This document shows positions 24,914-34,275 of a stretch of 64,000 nucleotides of DNA, in pieces. The translations under genes were made by a program, and so were the position numbers. The stretch lies in the NCBI RefSeq assembly GCF_036016955.1, contig NZ_JAYWXI010000002.1:208785-272784 (forward strand). Direction: 5' to 3'. The notes below the pieces were generated by a model. It saw nothing but the letters and a program-made list of their open reading frames with translations. It was not told where the DNA came from and ran no database searches. The stretch's first letter is position 1, and each line of letters opens with the position of its first letter. This stretch comes from JAYWXI01 sp036016955. GTDB lineage: Bacteria; Bacteroidota; Bacteroidia; Flavobacteriales; Weeksellaceae.

Positions 24914-25825
24914 ATGAACAACGATATAAAAATCACGATAGTTACACCAACCTATAACCGAGCTCACACTTTGCCTCGGGTGTTTAACTCTTTAAAAAAA
25001 CAGAGTTTTTTAGGTTTTAAGTGGTTGATTATGGATGATGGTTCTACTGATAACACTAAAGAAGTGGTGGAAGGATTTAAGGAAGAAAGTCCGTTTGAGA
25101 TAGAGTATTACTATTTAGAAAATTCAAAAAAATTTTACACTTCCTTTTTGGGAATAGAGAAGGTAGAGTCGCCCTTTTTTACTATTTTGGATTCTGATGA
25201 TGCATATATTCCAGATGCTTTAGAAACGATGTATCAATCTATAAAAAGCTTAGACAGTAAAATATTTATTTCTGCAACATTTAATTCTATTACTCCAGAA
25301 GGCAAATTAGTAGGAACACCTTTTCCAGAAGGATTAGAAGGCTCTATACTAGAAATGCGATATAAGCATAAAGTTAGAGGTGACAAACATACAATTTTTA
25401 ATACTAGTAAGTATCACAGATATCTGAAAAAATTTGATTATTCAAAATTTAAAGGTAAATACGCTCCTCAAAAAATTTTTTTTCATATGTATGATGCTGC
25501 TGGGGAGAGGTCTAAATTTATAAATAAATATACTAGAATTTATTACCAAGATAATGATGATGCTAATTCAATGTCTAAAGATAGAGTAAAACCAACCTCA
25601 TATGAAGGACTTTTATGTGGACATCTCTCCTTTATTAACAATTATAAATCTCTCCTTTTTGTTTATCCTGTAGCGCTAATAAGAAACATTGTAGGCTATC
25701 AGTACTATTCATTTAAAAATGGAAGTTCTTTTAGAAATATCTTGATGGATATTCAACCGTCTTTAATAAAGGTATTAAGTTGGGGACTTTTACCCTTTGG
25801 TTTTTTATATCATAAAGTGAGGTAA
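24914..25825 (+). CDS. GT2-family glycosyltransferase
   Basis: A 303-residue GT-A enzyme. KITIVTPTYNRAHTLPRVFN, WLIMDDGSTDNTKEVVEGF and TILDSDDAYIPDALE are the nucleotide and metal-binding motifs. The C-terminal part (APQKIFFHMYDAAGE, then IYYQDNDDANSMSKDR) resembles capsular GT2 enzymes of Gram-negative and Gram-positive loci. It lies 14 bp after the preceding GT4. Confidence 0.88.
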   Translation: MNNDIKITIVTPTYNRAHTLPRVFNSLKKQSFLGFKWLIMDDGSTDNTKEVVEGFKEESPFEIEYYYLENSKKFYTSFLGIEKVESPFFTILDSDDAYIPDALETMYQSIKSLDSKIFISATFNSITPEGKLVGTPFPEGLEGSILEMRYKHKVRGDKHTIFNTSKYHRYLKKFDYSKFKGKYAPQKIFFHMYDAAGERSKFINKYTRIYYQDNDDANSMSKDRVKPTSYEGLLCGHLSFINNYKSLLFVYPVALIRNIVGYQYYSFKNGSSFRNILMDIQPSLIKVLSWGLLPFGFLYHKVR

Positions 25826-25827
25826 TT

Positions 25828-26973
25828 ATGGACGGGAAAGGTAAAAAGGTACTATTGGTGTACTACAAATTATTTAAACCGGGCGGTGTGGCTAAGGTGA
25901 TGACCACTTTGGCCAATGAGCTTGTGGAGGAAGGGTATAATGTAGAAATTCTATTGTTAATGTCGCCCAGACCTAATTTTTATCCATTAAATGAAAATGT
26001 CAAAATACATCATATAGATACTTTTTCCCATTGGGCTTGGAAAATATGTGAATTTAATGTAAAGTGGCTTAGATTTATTCCTAAAATACACAATATTAAT
26101 GCTTATATTCACCATATAGGTGTTTATCTAATGTTGAAAAAATGGTTGAAAAAAAATCATCAGAATTACGATACTATTATTTCTTGTTGGTATAAATTGT
26201 CTTCTTTTATAGGAGTAATGGGTAGAGAAATAGCCAAAAAAACTATTGCTTGGGAGCATATGAGTTTTACGAGTATGGGGAAGTTTTATAGTGCCTTGGC
26301 AAAGAGATATTATAAAAATTTGAAATGCATTATTGCTACAAATAAACCTGGAGAAAAATATTACCTTTCAATTGGTAAAAGGAGTCAGACGATTTATAAT
26401 ATAATGGACGCTAGCTTTGAAAAGTTGAATTATATCCCTTTTGCTGAAAAAAAGAATGTAATTGCATTAGTGGCCAGATTAGATGCTGAGAAAAATGTAG
26501 AAGAATTTATAGAGATTATATCGGAAATTAACTTGCCGGAGAGATGGGGGGTTAGAATAATGGGAGATGGGACTTGCCGAGAAAAAATACAATATAAAAT
26601 TACCCATCACAATCTTGCGGATAAGGTGAGGTTGATGGGAACGGGCAACTTAGACGATGTTAAAAATTTGATTATAGAATCTAAAATATGTTGTTTAACT
26701 TCTACGGCAGAGGCTTTGCCTACGATTTTAATTCAAGCGATGTTCTGTTCAAATGTTTTAATAGCTTACGATTGTAATTATGGTCCGTCGGACATTATCA
26801 ATGAGAATAATGGATTTTTAATTCCTCTTAAAAATAAAGAATCATTCAGAGAAAAGCTACAATATCTATTGGATAATCCAGTGGATTTAGAGCGTTTATC
26901 ACACTCTTCCTATATGGAGGCACAAAAATGGAAGAAAGATAAAATTTTAGAACAATGGAAAAAAATAATATAG
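25828..26973 (+). CDS. GT4-family glycosyltransferase
   Basis: A 381-residue GT-B enzyme. The acceptor domain begins KKVLLVYYKLFKPGGVAKVM. The donor domain has NVIALVARLDAEKNVEEFIE, VRIMGDGTCREKIQ and CLTSTAEALPTILIQAMFCS, where Glu of A-E-A-L-P takes the place of the usual EGFP. It starts 2 bp after the preceding stop and ends 6 bp before the MBOAT gene. Confidence 0.87.
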   Translation: MDGKGKKVLLVYYKLFKPGGVAKVMTTLANELVEEGYNVEILLLMSPRPNFYPLNENVKIHHIDTFSHWAWKICEFNVKWLRFIPKIHNINAYIHHIGVYLMLKKWLKKNHQNYDTIISCWYKLSSFIGVMGREIAKKTIAWEHMSFTSMGKFYSALAKRYYKNLKCIIATNKPGEKYYLSIGKRSQTIYNIMDASFEKLNYIPFAEKKNVIALVARLDAEKNVEEFIEIISEINLPERWGVRIMGDGTCREKIQYKITHHNLADKVRLMGTGNLDDVKNLIIESKICCLTSTAEALPTILIQAMFCSNVLIAYDCNYGPSDIINENNGFLIPLKNKESFREKLQYLLDNPVDLERLSHSSYMEAQKWKKDKILEQWKKII

Positions 26974-26979
26974 CAAGCC

Positions 26980-28425
26980 ATGCTTTTTAACTCAATAGAA
27001 TTTGCGATATTTTTACCGATAGTTTTTATACTTTATTGGTTTGTATTTCATAAAAATATAAAACTGCAAAACTTTTTTATAGTAGTTGTAAGTTATGTTT
27101 TTTATGGTTGGTGGGATTGGCGTTTTCTTTTTCTTATCCTATTTAGTACAGTCTTAGACTATTCTTTAGGAAGGTTACTGGCTTTAGATGAGAAGCCTAA
27201 AAAACGAAAGATGTATCTTATCATTAGTGTGATAATTAACTTAGGGTTTTTAGGATTCTTTAAGTATTGTAACTTCTTTATAGATAACTTTATAGCAGCA
27301 TTTACTTTTTTTGGACAAAAACCATCTATTCACACGCTTAATATTTTGCTTCCTGTAGGGATTAGCTTTTATACCTTCCAAACATTAAGCTATACTATAG
27401 ATGTGTATAAGAAGAAACTAGAGCCAACCAAGGATTTCATTGCATTTAGTGCTTTTGTGAGCTTTTTCCCGCAGTTGGTAGCGGGACCTATTGAGAGGGC
27501 CACGCACCTATTGCCTCAATTTTATAAAAAGAGGGAATTTGACTACACTAAGGCGGTGGACGGTATGCGTCAAATTCTTTGGGGGCTATTTAAGAAAATG
27601 GTAATAGCGGATAACTGTGCGGTTTATGCTAATCAGATTTTTGCGAGTTCGGATACCTCTTCGGGAAGTACGCTAGTGCTTGGTGCTATATTTTTCACTT
27701 TTCAAATCTATGGGGATTTTTCTGGCTATTCGGACATTGCCATAGGGACCTCTCGTTTATTTGGGTTTGATTTGATGAAGAACTTTGCCTATCCTTATTT
27801 CTCTCGTGATGTAGCAGAATTTTGGAGGCGCTGGCATATTTCTCTTTCCACTTGGTTTAGAGATTATCTATATATTCCTTTGGGCGGGAGCAAGGGCGGA
27901 AATTGGATGAGAATTAGAAATACCTTCATTATTTTCTTGGTGAGTGGGTTTTGGCACGGAGCGAATTGGACCTTTATTGTTTGGGGATTTCTAAATGCCC
28001 TTTTCATAATGCCGTCCATTGTATTGAAAACGAATAGAAATAATCTGGAAGTGGTGGCTCATGATAGGGTATTACCTTCTCTTAGGGATATTTTTAATAT
28101 GCTTATTACCTTTGGATTGATGGTTTTTGCGTGGATTTTTTTCAGAGCAGAAAATATGGCTCATGCCGTTTCTTATATTACTAATATATTTCAACCATCA
28201 TTATTCAGTTTTCCTAGCCTTAATAAGGCGGCATTAGCTACTTTGATTTTGGTTGGCTTTTTATTGGTCATGGAATGGCAAGGACGAAGAGGAGCGTTTG
28301 CATTAGAAAGTTTTTGGCTCAAAAAACCTCGTTTGTTAAGATGGAGTTTTTATGCGTTTGTGATTCTTTTGATAGGTTTGTTTATGCAGACTAACGAAAC
28401 ACCATTTATTTATTTTCAGTTTTAA
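26980..28425 (+). CDS. MBOAT-family membrane-bound O-acyltransferase (AlgI/DltB-like)
   Basis: A 481-residue protein with about ten membrane helices. The opening MLFNSIEFAIFLPIVFILYW and QTLSYTIDVYKKKLEPTKDF are typical of the AlgI group. QLVAGPIERATHLLPQF, ISLSTWFRDYLYIPLGGSKG and FWHGANWTFIVWG carry the conserved core, with the invariant His326. AlgI moves acetyl groups across the inner membrane for O-acetylation of alginate in the periplasm. Here the substrate is probably the local polysaccharide. The SGNH-like protein 5 bp downstream is the expected periplasmic partner. Confidence 0.92.
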   Translation: MLFNSIEFAIFLPIVFILYWFVFHKNIKLQNFFIVVVSYVFYGWWDWRFLFLILFSTVLDYSLGRLLALDEKPKKRKMYLIISVIINLGFLGFFKYCNFFIDNFIAAFTFFGQKPSIHTLNILLPVGISFYTFQTLSYTIDVYKKKLEPTKDFIAFSAFVSFFPQLVAGPIERATHLLPQFYKKREFDYTKAVDGMRQILWGLFKKMVIADNCAVYANQIFASSDTSSGSTLVLGAIFFTFQIYGDFSGYSDIAIGTSRLFGFDLMKNFAYPYFSRDVAEFWRRWHISLSTWFRDYLYIPLGGSKGGNWMRIRNTFIIFLVSGFWHGANWTFIVWGFLNALFIMPSIVLKTNRNNLEVVAHDRVLPSLRDIFNMLITFGLMVFAWIFFRAENMAHAVSYITNIFQPSLFSFPSLNKAALATLILVGFLLVMEWQGRRGAFALESFWLKKPRLLRWSFYAFVILLIGLFMQTNETPFIYFQF

Positions 28426-28430
28426 TAGAT

Positions 28431-29387
28431 ATGAAATCGTTTATAAAAAACATTATATTTTTCTCCATTTTTGGGAGTGTGTTTTATGTGGTGGTTTTGC
28501 CGATATGGAGCCAGATAATGCCTCCGTTTATGGCGAAAAATGTGAGAAGTTGTGTGGGGTGCTATGGGCATCTGCTTTCCAGGACAAGAGATGTTAGCAG
28601 ACTAGAAAAAAGTCCAGATATTTTATTTTTAGGGTCATCACATGCTTATCGAGGTTTTGACACGCGAGTGTTTAGCAAAAATGGCATTACGGCGTTTAAT
28701 TTGGGGTCTAGTTCTCAAACGCCTATCAATACTAAGGTGCTGCTTAAACAATACCTTGACGATATAAAACCTAAAATGATTGTGTATGAGGTGTATGCGG
28801 GAACACTTTCGGCTGATGGAGTTGAGTCTTCTTTGGATATGCTTAGTAATAATAGGGTGGATAAGAACGCTATTAAAATGGTAAGTGAGGTGAAGCACTT
28901 GGCGGTTTTTAATACGGCTATTTATGGCTTATATAGACAAATGTTGGGTTTAAATAAAACTTTTTATGAACCGAACATACAGAATGATGATGTTTATGTA
29001 CAAGGCGGTGGTTTTGTGGAAACAAAGTTTAAGAAAAACCCAATGTTGGAAGAAACAAAAGGCAAGTGGGAGCTTAACCCTAAACAAATTGAGGCTCTGA
29101 AGGAAAACTTAGACTATATCAAGAAAAGAAATATACCCTATATCTTGGTTCAATCTCCCATTACTAAGAAGCTTTATGAGTCTAAAACTAATAACAAATC
29201 GGTGGATAGTCTACTGTCAACACTGGGGACTTATAAGAATTTTTATGGAGAGTTACCTTTAAACGACACTATAGATTTTTACGACAGTAATCATCTTAAC
29301 CAAAAAGCAGTCGTTAAGTTTAACGAAAGTTTTATAGTGTATTTTAAGGGGCTGAGTAAGAGTGGCGGTCGCGGGAGGGATAATTAA
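28431..29387 (+). CDS. Membrane-anchored SGNH-like protein (AlgJ/DltD-type partner of MBOAT)
   Basis: A 318-residue protein. One N-terminal membrane segment (IIFFSIFGSVFYVVVLPIW) is followed by a periplasmic domain with an SGNH-like active site: GSSHAYRG (Gly68-Ser69-Ser70-His71) as block I and Asp285-Ser-Asn-His288 as the terminal Asp-His dyad. A pair of Cys (CVGC) follows the membrane segment. AlgJ, AlgX and DltD proteins of this kind finish acyl transfer from an MBOAT partner. It is the last gene of the polysaccharide locus and is followed by the rimP promoter. Confidence 0.78.
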   Translation: MKSFIKNIIFFSIFGSVFYVVVLPIWSQIMPPFMAKNVRSCVGCYGHLLSRTRDVSRLEKSPDILFLGSSHAYRGFDTRVFSKNGITAFNLGSSSQTPINTKVLLKQYLDDIKPKMIVYEVYAGTLSADGVESSLDMLSNNRVDKNAIKMVSEVKHLAVFNTAIYGLYRQMLGLNKTFYEPNIQNDDVYVQGGGFVETKFKKNPMLEETKGKWELNPKQIEALKENLDYIKKRNIPYILVQSPITKKLYESKTNNKSVDSLLSTLGTYKNFYGELPLNDTIDFYDSNHLNQKAVVKFNESFIVYFKGLSKSGGRGRDN

Positions 29388-29415
29388 GGAATATAACCGT
29401 CTCATTTTCGAATAT

Positions 29416-29446
29416 TTGTGGGGTTTGTAATTTATTTGTATATTTG
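29416..29446 (+). promoter_or_regulatory. Promoter of the rimP-nusA-infB operon
   Basis: TTG at 29416-29418, 20 bases, then TATATTTG at 29439-29446, a full match to TTG-N17-20-TAnnTTTG. Transcription should begin near 29453. Confidence 0.65.
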
Positions 29447-29472
29447 CACTGGATTTACGGAATACAGATGAG

Positions 29473-29499
29473 AAGGCCTTCGGAAGAAAGCCTTTTTTT
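29473..29499 (+). terminator. Terminator-like hairpin in the rimP leader (possible attenuator)
   Basis: AAGGC (29473-29477) pairs with GCCTT (29490-29494), with an inner CTTC/GAAG stem and a run of seven Ts. It lies between the operon promoter and the rimP start, so it could end transcription early. Confidence 0.5.
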
Positions 29500-29523
29500 G
29501 TACCGTCCACTTGAATACTTGAT

Positions 29524-29994
29524 ATGATGGATTTTAGAAGTAAGATTGAAGCGCATTTGCAGGCTTTTTTGGAGCAACGTACCGATTTGTTTCTTATTGA
29601 CCTTAAGATTTCGGCGGGGGATGATGTGGTAGTGGTATTGGATGGCGACCAGGGGGTTAGCATTCAGGACTGCCTTGATGCGAGCCGTGCGATAGAGTTT
29701 AATATGGATCGGGAGGCGCATGATTTTAGTCTTCAGGTGATGTCGGCTGGGCTTAGTGAGCCGCTTAGGCTTCCTCGTCAGTTTGCGAAGAATTTGGGGC
29801 GGATGCTTCGGGTGGTTCTTCAGGATGACACGGAGGTTGAGGGCGAGTTGATTCGTGCGGATGAGGCTGGTGTTGTCCTTCTTTTGCGTTACCGTAGGCC
29901 TAAGGCGGTTGGGAAGGGCAAGGAGGATGTGGAGGAAGAGCGTGCGGTGGCTTACGATGCGATTAAGAAAGCGGTGGTCCATATTAAATTTTAA
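29524..29994 (+). CDS. rimP: Ribosome maturation factor RimP
   Basis: A 156-residue protein for 30S subunit assembly. The N-terminal alpha/beta domain has FLIDLKISAGDDVVVVLDGD and IQDCLDASRAIEF. The linker VMSAGLSEPLRLPRQFAKNLGR is the family signature (S-x-G-L-x-x-P-L), and an SH3-like C-terminal domain follows. It is the first gene of the standard rimP-nusA-infB order. The composition returns to about 50% GC in a hand-counted 60-base sample, so the AT-rich polysaccharide block ends before it. Confidence 0.95.
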   Translation: MMDFRSKIEAHLQAFLEQRTDLFLIDLKISAGDDVVVVLDGDQGVSIQDCLDASRAIEFNMDREAHDFSLQVMSAGLSEPLRLPRQFAKNLGRMLRVVLQDDTEVEGELIRADEAGVVLLLRYRRPKAVGKGKEDVEEERAVAYDAIKKAVVHIKF

Positions 29995-30076
29995 AGAATA
30001 GAACAGAACGAAAAGGCGTCTTTGGCTCGGTTTGGCGGGGATTGGCGCGATATATAAACGATAAACCCAAAAAAGA

Positions 30077-31312
30077 ATGGATAATATAGCTTTAATTGAA
30101 GCGTTTGGCGATTTTAAAGAGGATAAGAATATCAGCAAGATTGATTTGATGGCGATTATTGAGGAGTCATTGAAGACGTTGTTGAGAAAGCGTTACGATT
30201 CGGATGATCATTTTGATGTGATTGTGAATCCGGATAAGGGGGATTTTCAGATTTTCCTTAACAAGACGATTGTGGAGGACGAGATGTCGGAGGATGACGA
30301 TTTGGAGATTGAGATTTCCGAGGCGAAGAAAATCGATCCTACGTTTGAGGTTGGCGAAGAATATACGATGGAGATTCCGGTGGCACAGCTGGGTCGGCGA
30401 AACATTCTTACGCTAAAGCAGATTTTGGTGACGAAGCTTCAGGAGCATAATAATTCGATGTTGTACGAGCAGTTTCGCGATCGGATTGGGGAGATTGTTG
30501 TGGGCGAGGTTCACCATATCCGTCACAAGCATGTGATTTTATTGGATGATGAGGGGAATGAATTTATTTTGCCTAAGGAAAATCAGATTCCTTCGGACTT
30601 TTTCAAGAAGGGTGAGAATATTCGGGCTATTGTAGAGAGCGTTGATTTTAAAGGGGCTAAGCCTCAGATTATCGTGTCTAGGACTGCGCCTAAGTTTTTG
30701 GAGAAGCTTCTTGAGCTGGAAATTCCGGAAATTCAGGACGGGACGATTATGCTTAAGAAAGTGGTTCGTATTCCGGGCGAGAAGGCGAAGATTGCGGTGG
30801 ATGCTTATGACGACCGTATTGATCCGGTGGGTGCTTGCGTTGGGGTTAAAGGATCGAGGATTCACGGTGTGGTTCGGGAATTGAAGAATGAGAACATCGA
30901 TGTGATTCAGTGGTCTAAAAATCCGGAAATCTTGGTGAAGCGTGCGTTGGGTAATGTGACGGTGAACAAGATTGAACTTAACGACGAAGAGAATTATGCG
31001 TTGGTTTATACGCCGGTGGAGGAAATTTCCAAGGTGATTGGGAAGCAGGGGCAGAACATCCGTTTGGCGTCTTGGCTGAGCGGGTATGAGATTGATGTTT
31101 ACCGTGAGGCGAGCGAGGATGACGATGTTAAATTGGACGAATTTAAGGACGAAGTTGAGGAGTGGATCATTGACGAGTTCAAGAAGGTTGGGTTGATGAC
31201 GGCCAAGAGCGTCTTGGATAAGGATACGGACAGCCTTCTTAACATGACGGATTTGGAGGAGGAAACCATTGAGGAGGTGAAGCAGATTCTTAGGGAAGAG
31301 TTCGAGGACTAA
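30077..31312 (+). CDS. nusA: Transcription termination/antitermination factor NusA
   Basis: A 411-residue protein that binds RNA polymerase and modulates pausing, termination and antitermination. In order: an N-terminal polymerase-binding domain (residues 1-125), an S1 domain (about 130-200, RDRIGEIVVGEVHHIRHKHV), KH1 (REPGEKAKIAV-like region, DPVGACVGVKGSRIHGVVRE near 255-275) and KH2 (EEISKVIGKQGQNIRLASWL near 315-335). The acidic C-terminus DLEEETIEEVKQILREEF follows. It lies 82 bp after rimP. Confidence 0.96.
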   Translation: MDNIALIEAFGDFKEDKNISKIDLMAIIEESLKTLLRKRYDSDDHFDVIVNPDKGDFQIFLNKTIVEDEMSEDDDLEIEISEAKKIDPTFEVGEEYTMEIPVAQLGRRNILTLKQILVTKLQEHNNSMLYEQFRDRIGEIVVGEVHHIRHKHVILLDDEGNEFILPKENQIPSDFFKKGENIRAIVESVDFKGAKPQIIVSRTAPKFLEKLLELEIPEIQDGTIMLKKVVRIPGEKAKIAVDAYDDRIDPVGACVGVKGSRIHGVVRELKNENIDVIQWSKNPEILVKRALGNVTVNKIELNDEENYALVYTPVEEISKVIGKQGQNIRLASWLSGYEIDVYREASEDDDVKLDEFKDEVEEWIIDEFKKVGLMTAKSVLDKDTDSLLNMTDLEEETIEEVKQILREEFED

Positions 31313-31374
31313 CCCCATCACGATATTAACTATTTTATAAAATAGCTTTAAAAAGCACAAGAGAACAACAGTAT

Positions 31375-34185
31375 ATGCCAAAAATTAGATTAAATAAAGC
31401 AGTAAAGGAACTTAATATCTCCATTCCCAGAGCGGTAGAATTTCTACAGGGCAAGGGGATTGAAATAGACAGTAACCCGAATGCAATATTGGAGGAACGG
31501 GCATTGGCCGAGTTGGAAGCCGAGTTCAGGAAGGATGGAGAACAGCGTAAGGCATCCCACGAGGTCGTCATCTCTAAAGTTCCGGAGGAAAAACTGGAAA
31601 TGGAGGAGAAAAAAACGGAGGTCATTCGGGCGAAAGCCAGTGTGCCGGAGACTAAAATCCTCGGCAAAATAGACCTCAATCCTAAAAAAGAAGAGAAGGT
31701 GGAGGATGCTCAGCCTGCACCGGTGGAGGCTAAGCCTTCGGAATTGCCGGTTCAGGAGGAAAAAACGGAAGAAAAATCTTCAAAATCGGGTCCTCATGTT
31801 TTAGGGAAGATTGATCTTTCCAAAATAGAATCTTCGTCCAAGCCGAGAGCGTCTCGGGAGAAAGAGGCGTCGAAGAAGCCGGCTGTGGAGCAGAAGCCTA
31901 AGGAGTCGCCTAAACCGGAGGAGCAAAAACCTCAGGTTCAGGAGCCGGCAGCCAAGTCTAAGGAAGTTGAGAGCCACGTGTTTGAGAAGCCCGAGAAAAT
32001 CGAAACCCAGTATCAAAAATTGGACGGGCCTAAGATTTTGAAGGAAAAGGTGGACTTGTCTCAGTTTGAGAGTAAGCCGAAAGAAGGCGCGGCGCGAAAG
32101 AAGAAGCGGAAAAGAATTGAAAAGCCGGCGCAACCGGGAGCTCAGGGCAGTGGAACGCAGAACAATCCTGCGGGACGTGCTCAGGGTGGTCAGCGTGGGC
32201 CTGGAGGGGCGAATGCTGGCGGCCGCGGTGGCAACAAGAAAGGCGGAAGACGTGGCGAGCGTGTGATGCCGGTAGAGTTGACCGATGAGGAGGTGAAGAA
32301 TCAAATCAAGGAAACCTTGGAGAAACTGACCAATAAGGGAGGGAAGTCCAAGAGTTCAAAATACAGAAGAGAGAAGAGGTCTTACCGTAGAGAGCAAGAC
32401 GAGCTTCAGCAGGAGTTGGATGCTCAAGACCGTACACTTAAGGTTACCGAATACATCACGGTGAACGAGTTGGCGGCATTGATGGATGTGAATCCTACGG
32501 AGGTGATTTCCACTTGCTTCTCTTTGGGGGTAATGGTGACGATGAACCAGCGTTTGGAGGCGGATATTCTCCAGTTGGTGGCGGACGAGTTTGGTTACAA
32601 TATCCAGTTTTCGGACGCGGACTTGGAAGAGACGGCGGAGGAAGAAACGCCGGACTTGCCGGAAGATTTGGTGGCTCGTGCACCGATTGTAACGGTGATG
32701 GGGCACGTGGACCATGGTAAAACTTCACTCCTTGACTATATCCGTAAGACCAATGTGATTGCGGGAGAATCCGGAGGGATTACCCAGCACATCGGGGCTT
32801 ATAATGTGAAATTGGAAAACGGACAGCGTATTACGTTCCTTGATACACCGGGACACGAGGCGTTTACGGCGATGAGAGCGCGTGGAGCCCAGATTACCGA
32901 TATTGTGATTATCGTAATTGCGGCGGACGACGATGTGATGCCGCAGACGAAAGAGGCGATTTCCCATGCTCAGGCGGCGGGAGTGCCTATGATTATTGCG
33001 CTTAACAAGGTGGATAAGCCTAATGCGAATCCGGATAAGATTCGTGAACAGTTGTCGGCTATGAATATTTTGGTGGAAGAATGGGGAGGTAATGTTCAGT
33101 CTCAGGAGATTTCGGCCAAATTCGGAAACAACGTGGATTTGTTGCTTGAGAAGGTGTTGTTGCAGGCGGAGCTTTTGGAGCTCAAGGCTAATCCGAACAA
33201 AAACGCCCAAGGGGTGGTGATTGAAGCTTCTTTGGATAAGGGCCGAGGGTATGTTGGCACGGTGTTGATTCAATCCGGTACGCTTAAGGTTGGAGATTAT
33301 GTTCTGGCTGGGCGTAACCATGGTAAGGTCAAAGCGATGTTGGATGAGCGGGGTCGTCAAATGCAGACGGCAGGACCTTCAATTCCGGTAACGATTTTGG
33401 GCTTGGATGGCGCGCCTACGGCGGGCGACAAGTTCCGTGTGTACGACGATGAGAAGGAGGCGAAGACTATCGCTAATAAGCGGGAGCAGCTTCAGCGGGA
33501 GCAGTCTATCCGTACGAAGAAACATCTTACGCTTGATGAGATTGGACGTAGGATTGCTTTGGGCGACTTCAAGGAGCTTAATATTATCCTCAAAGGGGAT
33601 GTGGATGGTTCTGTGGAGGCTTTGTCCGACCAATTGCAGCGTCTTTCCACGGAGGAAATACAGATCAATATCCTTCATAAGGGGGTTGGACAGATTACGG
33701 AGTCCGATATTCTTTTAGCGACGGCTTCGGATGCCATTGTGATTGGCTTTAACGTCAGAGCGGGAGCTAATGCGAAGGATTTGGCCGATAAGGAAGAGAT
33801 TGAGATTCGTACTTATTCGGTGATTTATGCGGCGATTGACGATGTGAAGGAAGCGATGGAAGGAATGTTGTCGCCTGAGATCCGCGAGCAGGTTATTGGA
33901 AATGTGGAAATCCGCGAGGTATTTAAAATTTCCAAAGTGGGTACGATTGCGGGGTGTATGGTGCTTTCGGGCAAGGTTACCCGTGGTTCTAAGATCCGCT
34001 TGCTAAGGGATGGCATCGTGAAGCATGATGGAGAACTTGAGAGTTTGAAACGATTCAAGGACGATGTGAAGGAAGTGACAAAGGGGTATGAATGCGGTTT
34101 GAACATCAAGGGGTATAACGACATCGAGGTCGGTGATATTTTGGAAGTTTACGAAGAGGTTGCGGTGAAGAAGAAACTAAAGTAA
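31375..34185 (+). CDS. infB: Translation initiation factor IF-2
   Basis: A 936-residue GTPase that brings initiator tRNA to the 30S subunit. The N-terminus (MPKIRLNKAVKELNISIPRA) is the IF2-N domain. A long charged, low-complexity region rich in Lys, Glu, Pro and Gly follows to about residue 330, as is usual in Bacteroidota. The G domain has G1 GHVDHGKT (443-450), G3 DTPGHEAF (490-497) and G4 NKVD (544-547), then domains II-IV. It lies 62 bp after nusA and ends the operon at a strong terminator. Confidence 0.97.
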   Translation: MPKIRLNKAVKELNISIPRAVEFLQGKGIEIDSNPNAILEERALAELEAEFRKDGEQRKASHEVVISKVPEEKLEMEEKKTEVIRAKASVPETKILGKIDLNPKKEEKVEDAQPAPVEAKPSELPVQEEKTEEKSSKSGPHVLGKIDLSKIESSSKPRASREKEASKKPAVEQKPKESPKPEEQKPQVQEPAAKSKEVESHVFEKPEKIETQYQKLDGPKILKEKVDLSQFESKPKEGAARKKKRKRIEKPAQPGAQGSGTQNNPAGRAQGGQRGPGGANAGGRGGNKKGGRRGERVMPVELTDEEVKNQIKETLEKLTNKGGKSKSSKYRREKRSYRREQDELQQELDAQDRTLKVTEYITVNELAALMDVNPTEVISTCFSLGVMVTMNQRLEADILQLVADEFGYNIQFSDADLEETAEEETPDLPEDLVARAPIVTVMGHVDHGKTSLLDYIRKTNVIAGESGGITQHIGAYNVKLENGQRITFLDTPGHEAFTAMRARGAQITDIVIIVIAADDDVMPQTKEAISHAQAAGVPMIIALNKVDKPNANPDKIREQLSAMNILVEEWGGNVQSQEISAKFGNNVDLLLEKVLLQAELLELKANPNKNAQGVVIEASLDKGRGYVGTVLIQSGTLKVGDYVLAGRNHGKVKAMLDERGRQMQTAGPSIPVTILGLDGAPTAGDKFRVYDDEKEAKTIANKREQLQREQSIRTKKHLTLDEIGRRIALGDFKELNIILKGDVDGSVEALSDQLQRLSTEEIQINILHKGVGQITESDILLATASDAIVIGFNVRAGANAKDLADKEEIEIRTYSVIYAAIDDVKEAMEGMLSPEIREQVIGNVEIREVFKISKVGTIAGCMVLSGKVTRGSKIRLLRDGIVKHDGELESLKRFKDDVKEVTKGYECGLNIKGYNDIEVGDILEVYEEVAVKKKLK

Positions 34186-34218
34186 CTTTTTTCGATAAAT
34201 AAGTGGTATATTAATTTT

Positions 34219-34262
34219 AAAAAGCCGCCTCAAAACAAAGTTTTGAGGCGGTCTCTTTTTTT
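34219..34262. terminator. Bidirectional terminator between infB and the aldo/keto reductase gene
   Basis: An 11-bp stem CCGCCTCAAAA / TTTTGAGGCGG (34225-34235 and 34241-34251) is flanked by AAAAAG on the left and TCTCTTTTTTT on the right. It can therefore end infB transcripts on plus and reductase transcripts on minus. Confidence 0.85.
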
Positions 34263-34275
34263 AATAAAGCAGTCA

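Noticed and set aside
29455..31381. Long minus-strand frames opposite rimP and nusA
   Set aside because: Both are shadows of the plus-strand operon; the plus-strand proteins have full RimP and NusA domains.
31800..32300. Repetitive Lys/Glu/Pro/Gly-rich coding region, considered as a tandem repeat
   Set aside because: This is the usual low-complexity linker between the IF2-N domain and the G domain of Bacteroidota IF-2; no regular repeat unit is present.
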